From the NCBI GenBank assembly GCA_963978895.1, contig OZ022247.1:19032410-19096409 (forward strand): a DNA stretch of 64,000 nt, given 5' to 3'. Positions 63,782 through 64,000 of this stretch are shown piece by piece (the first letter of the stretch is position 1; every line of letters starts with the position of its first letter). Both the position numbers and the translations under genes were made by a program. Under the pieces are notes generated by a model. It saw only the letters and a program-made list of their open reading frames with translations. It searched no databases and had not been told where the DNA came from. The stretch is from Erpobdella octoculata (lineage: Eukaryota > Annelida > Clitellata > Hirudinida > Erpobdellidae).

Positions 63782-64000
<219 letters not shown>

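Overview
This is a window of AT-rich, intron-containing nuclear DNA from an invertebrate animal. The coding exons are metazoan (a neuronal calcium sensor, PIGV, RAD23, a KCMF1-like protein). Introns have GT-AG borders. Two short (TTAGGG)n-type tracts occur inside the window, which fits an animal with the ancestral metazoan telomere repeat. I cannot name the phylum from the sequence alone. Most of the window is repeats, in several nested layers.

Layout: 1-7.75 kb is a complex tandem satellite that alternates two unit types of about 755 and 952 bp, so it has a dimeric period of about 1.7 kb. It is broken by a 5'-truncated CR1/jockey-type LINE at 5.54-7.59 kb. From 11.4 to 29.0 kb, on the minus strand, lies a three-exon neurocalcin/hippocalcin gene. 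Its second intron (14.1 kb) holds minisatellites, (TA)n tracts, an 823-bp hAT element with intact 8-bp target duplications, and at least seven copies of a short element that begins near CCCGGCGTTGCCCGGGG and carries an internal 18-bp minisatellite. From 29 to 39.5 kb the window is intergenic and filled by a MITE with TTAGGG repeats, a 2257-bp hAT element with a 717-bp hAT-type MITE nested in it, a Ty3/gypsy element with two 183-bp LTRs whose RT/RNase H is deleted, and a further hAT remnant.

From 39.6 to 49.3 kb, on the plus strand, is the gene-rich part: PIGV (GPI mannosyltransferase 2), RAD23 (ubiquitin-proteasome shuttle and DNA repair) and a KCMF1-like ZZ-finger E3 ubiquitin ligase, in tandem with about 1 kb between neighbours. 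From 50.6 to 52.1 kb, on the minus strand, is a leucine-rich-repeat plus Ig-domain gene that appears broken. From 52.5 to 54.6 kb is a MULE-type transposon with FLYWCH domain, deleted core and ends made of tandem G-rich repeats. From 56.9 to 60.9 kb is a second LINE fragment enclosed by inverted repeats, plus a small third fragment that belongs to the same family as the first LINE. The last 3 kb holds a possible signal-peptide first exon (+), a possible terminal exon (-) and a (GATT)n array that runs off the edge.

The three plus-strand genes are ordinary housekeeping genes. RAD23 and KCMF1 both act in ubiquitin-dependent turnover, but nothing in the sequence shows that they are co-regulated. 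I found no convincing new biological system. The most interesting items are the alternating satellite with a tRNA-like block, the minisatellite-bearing element family, and the MULE with tandem-array ends.
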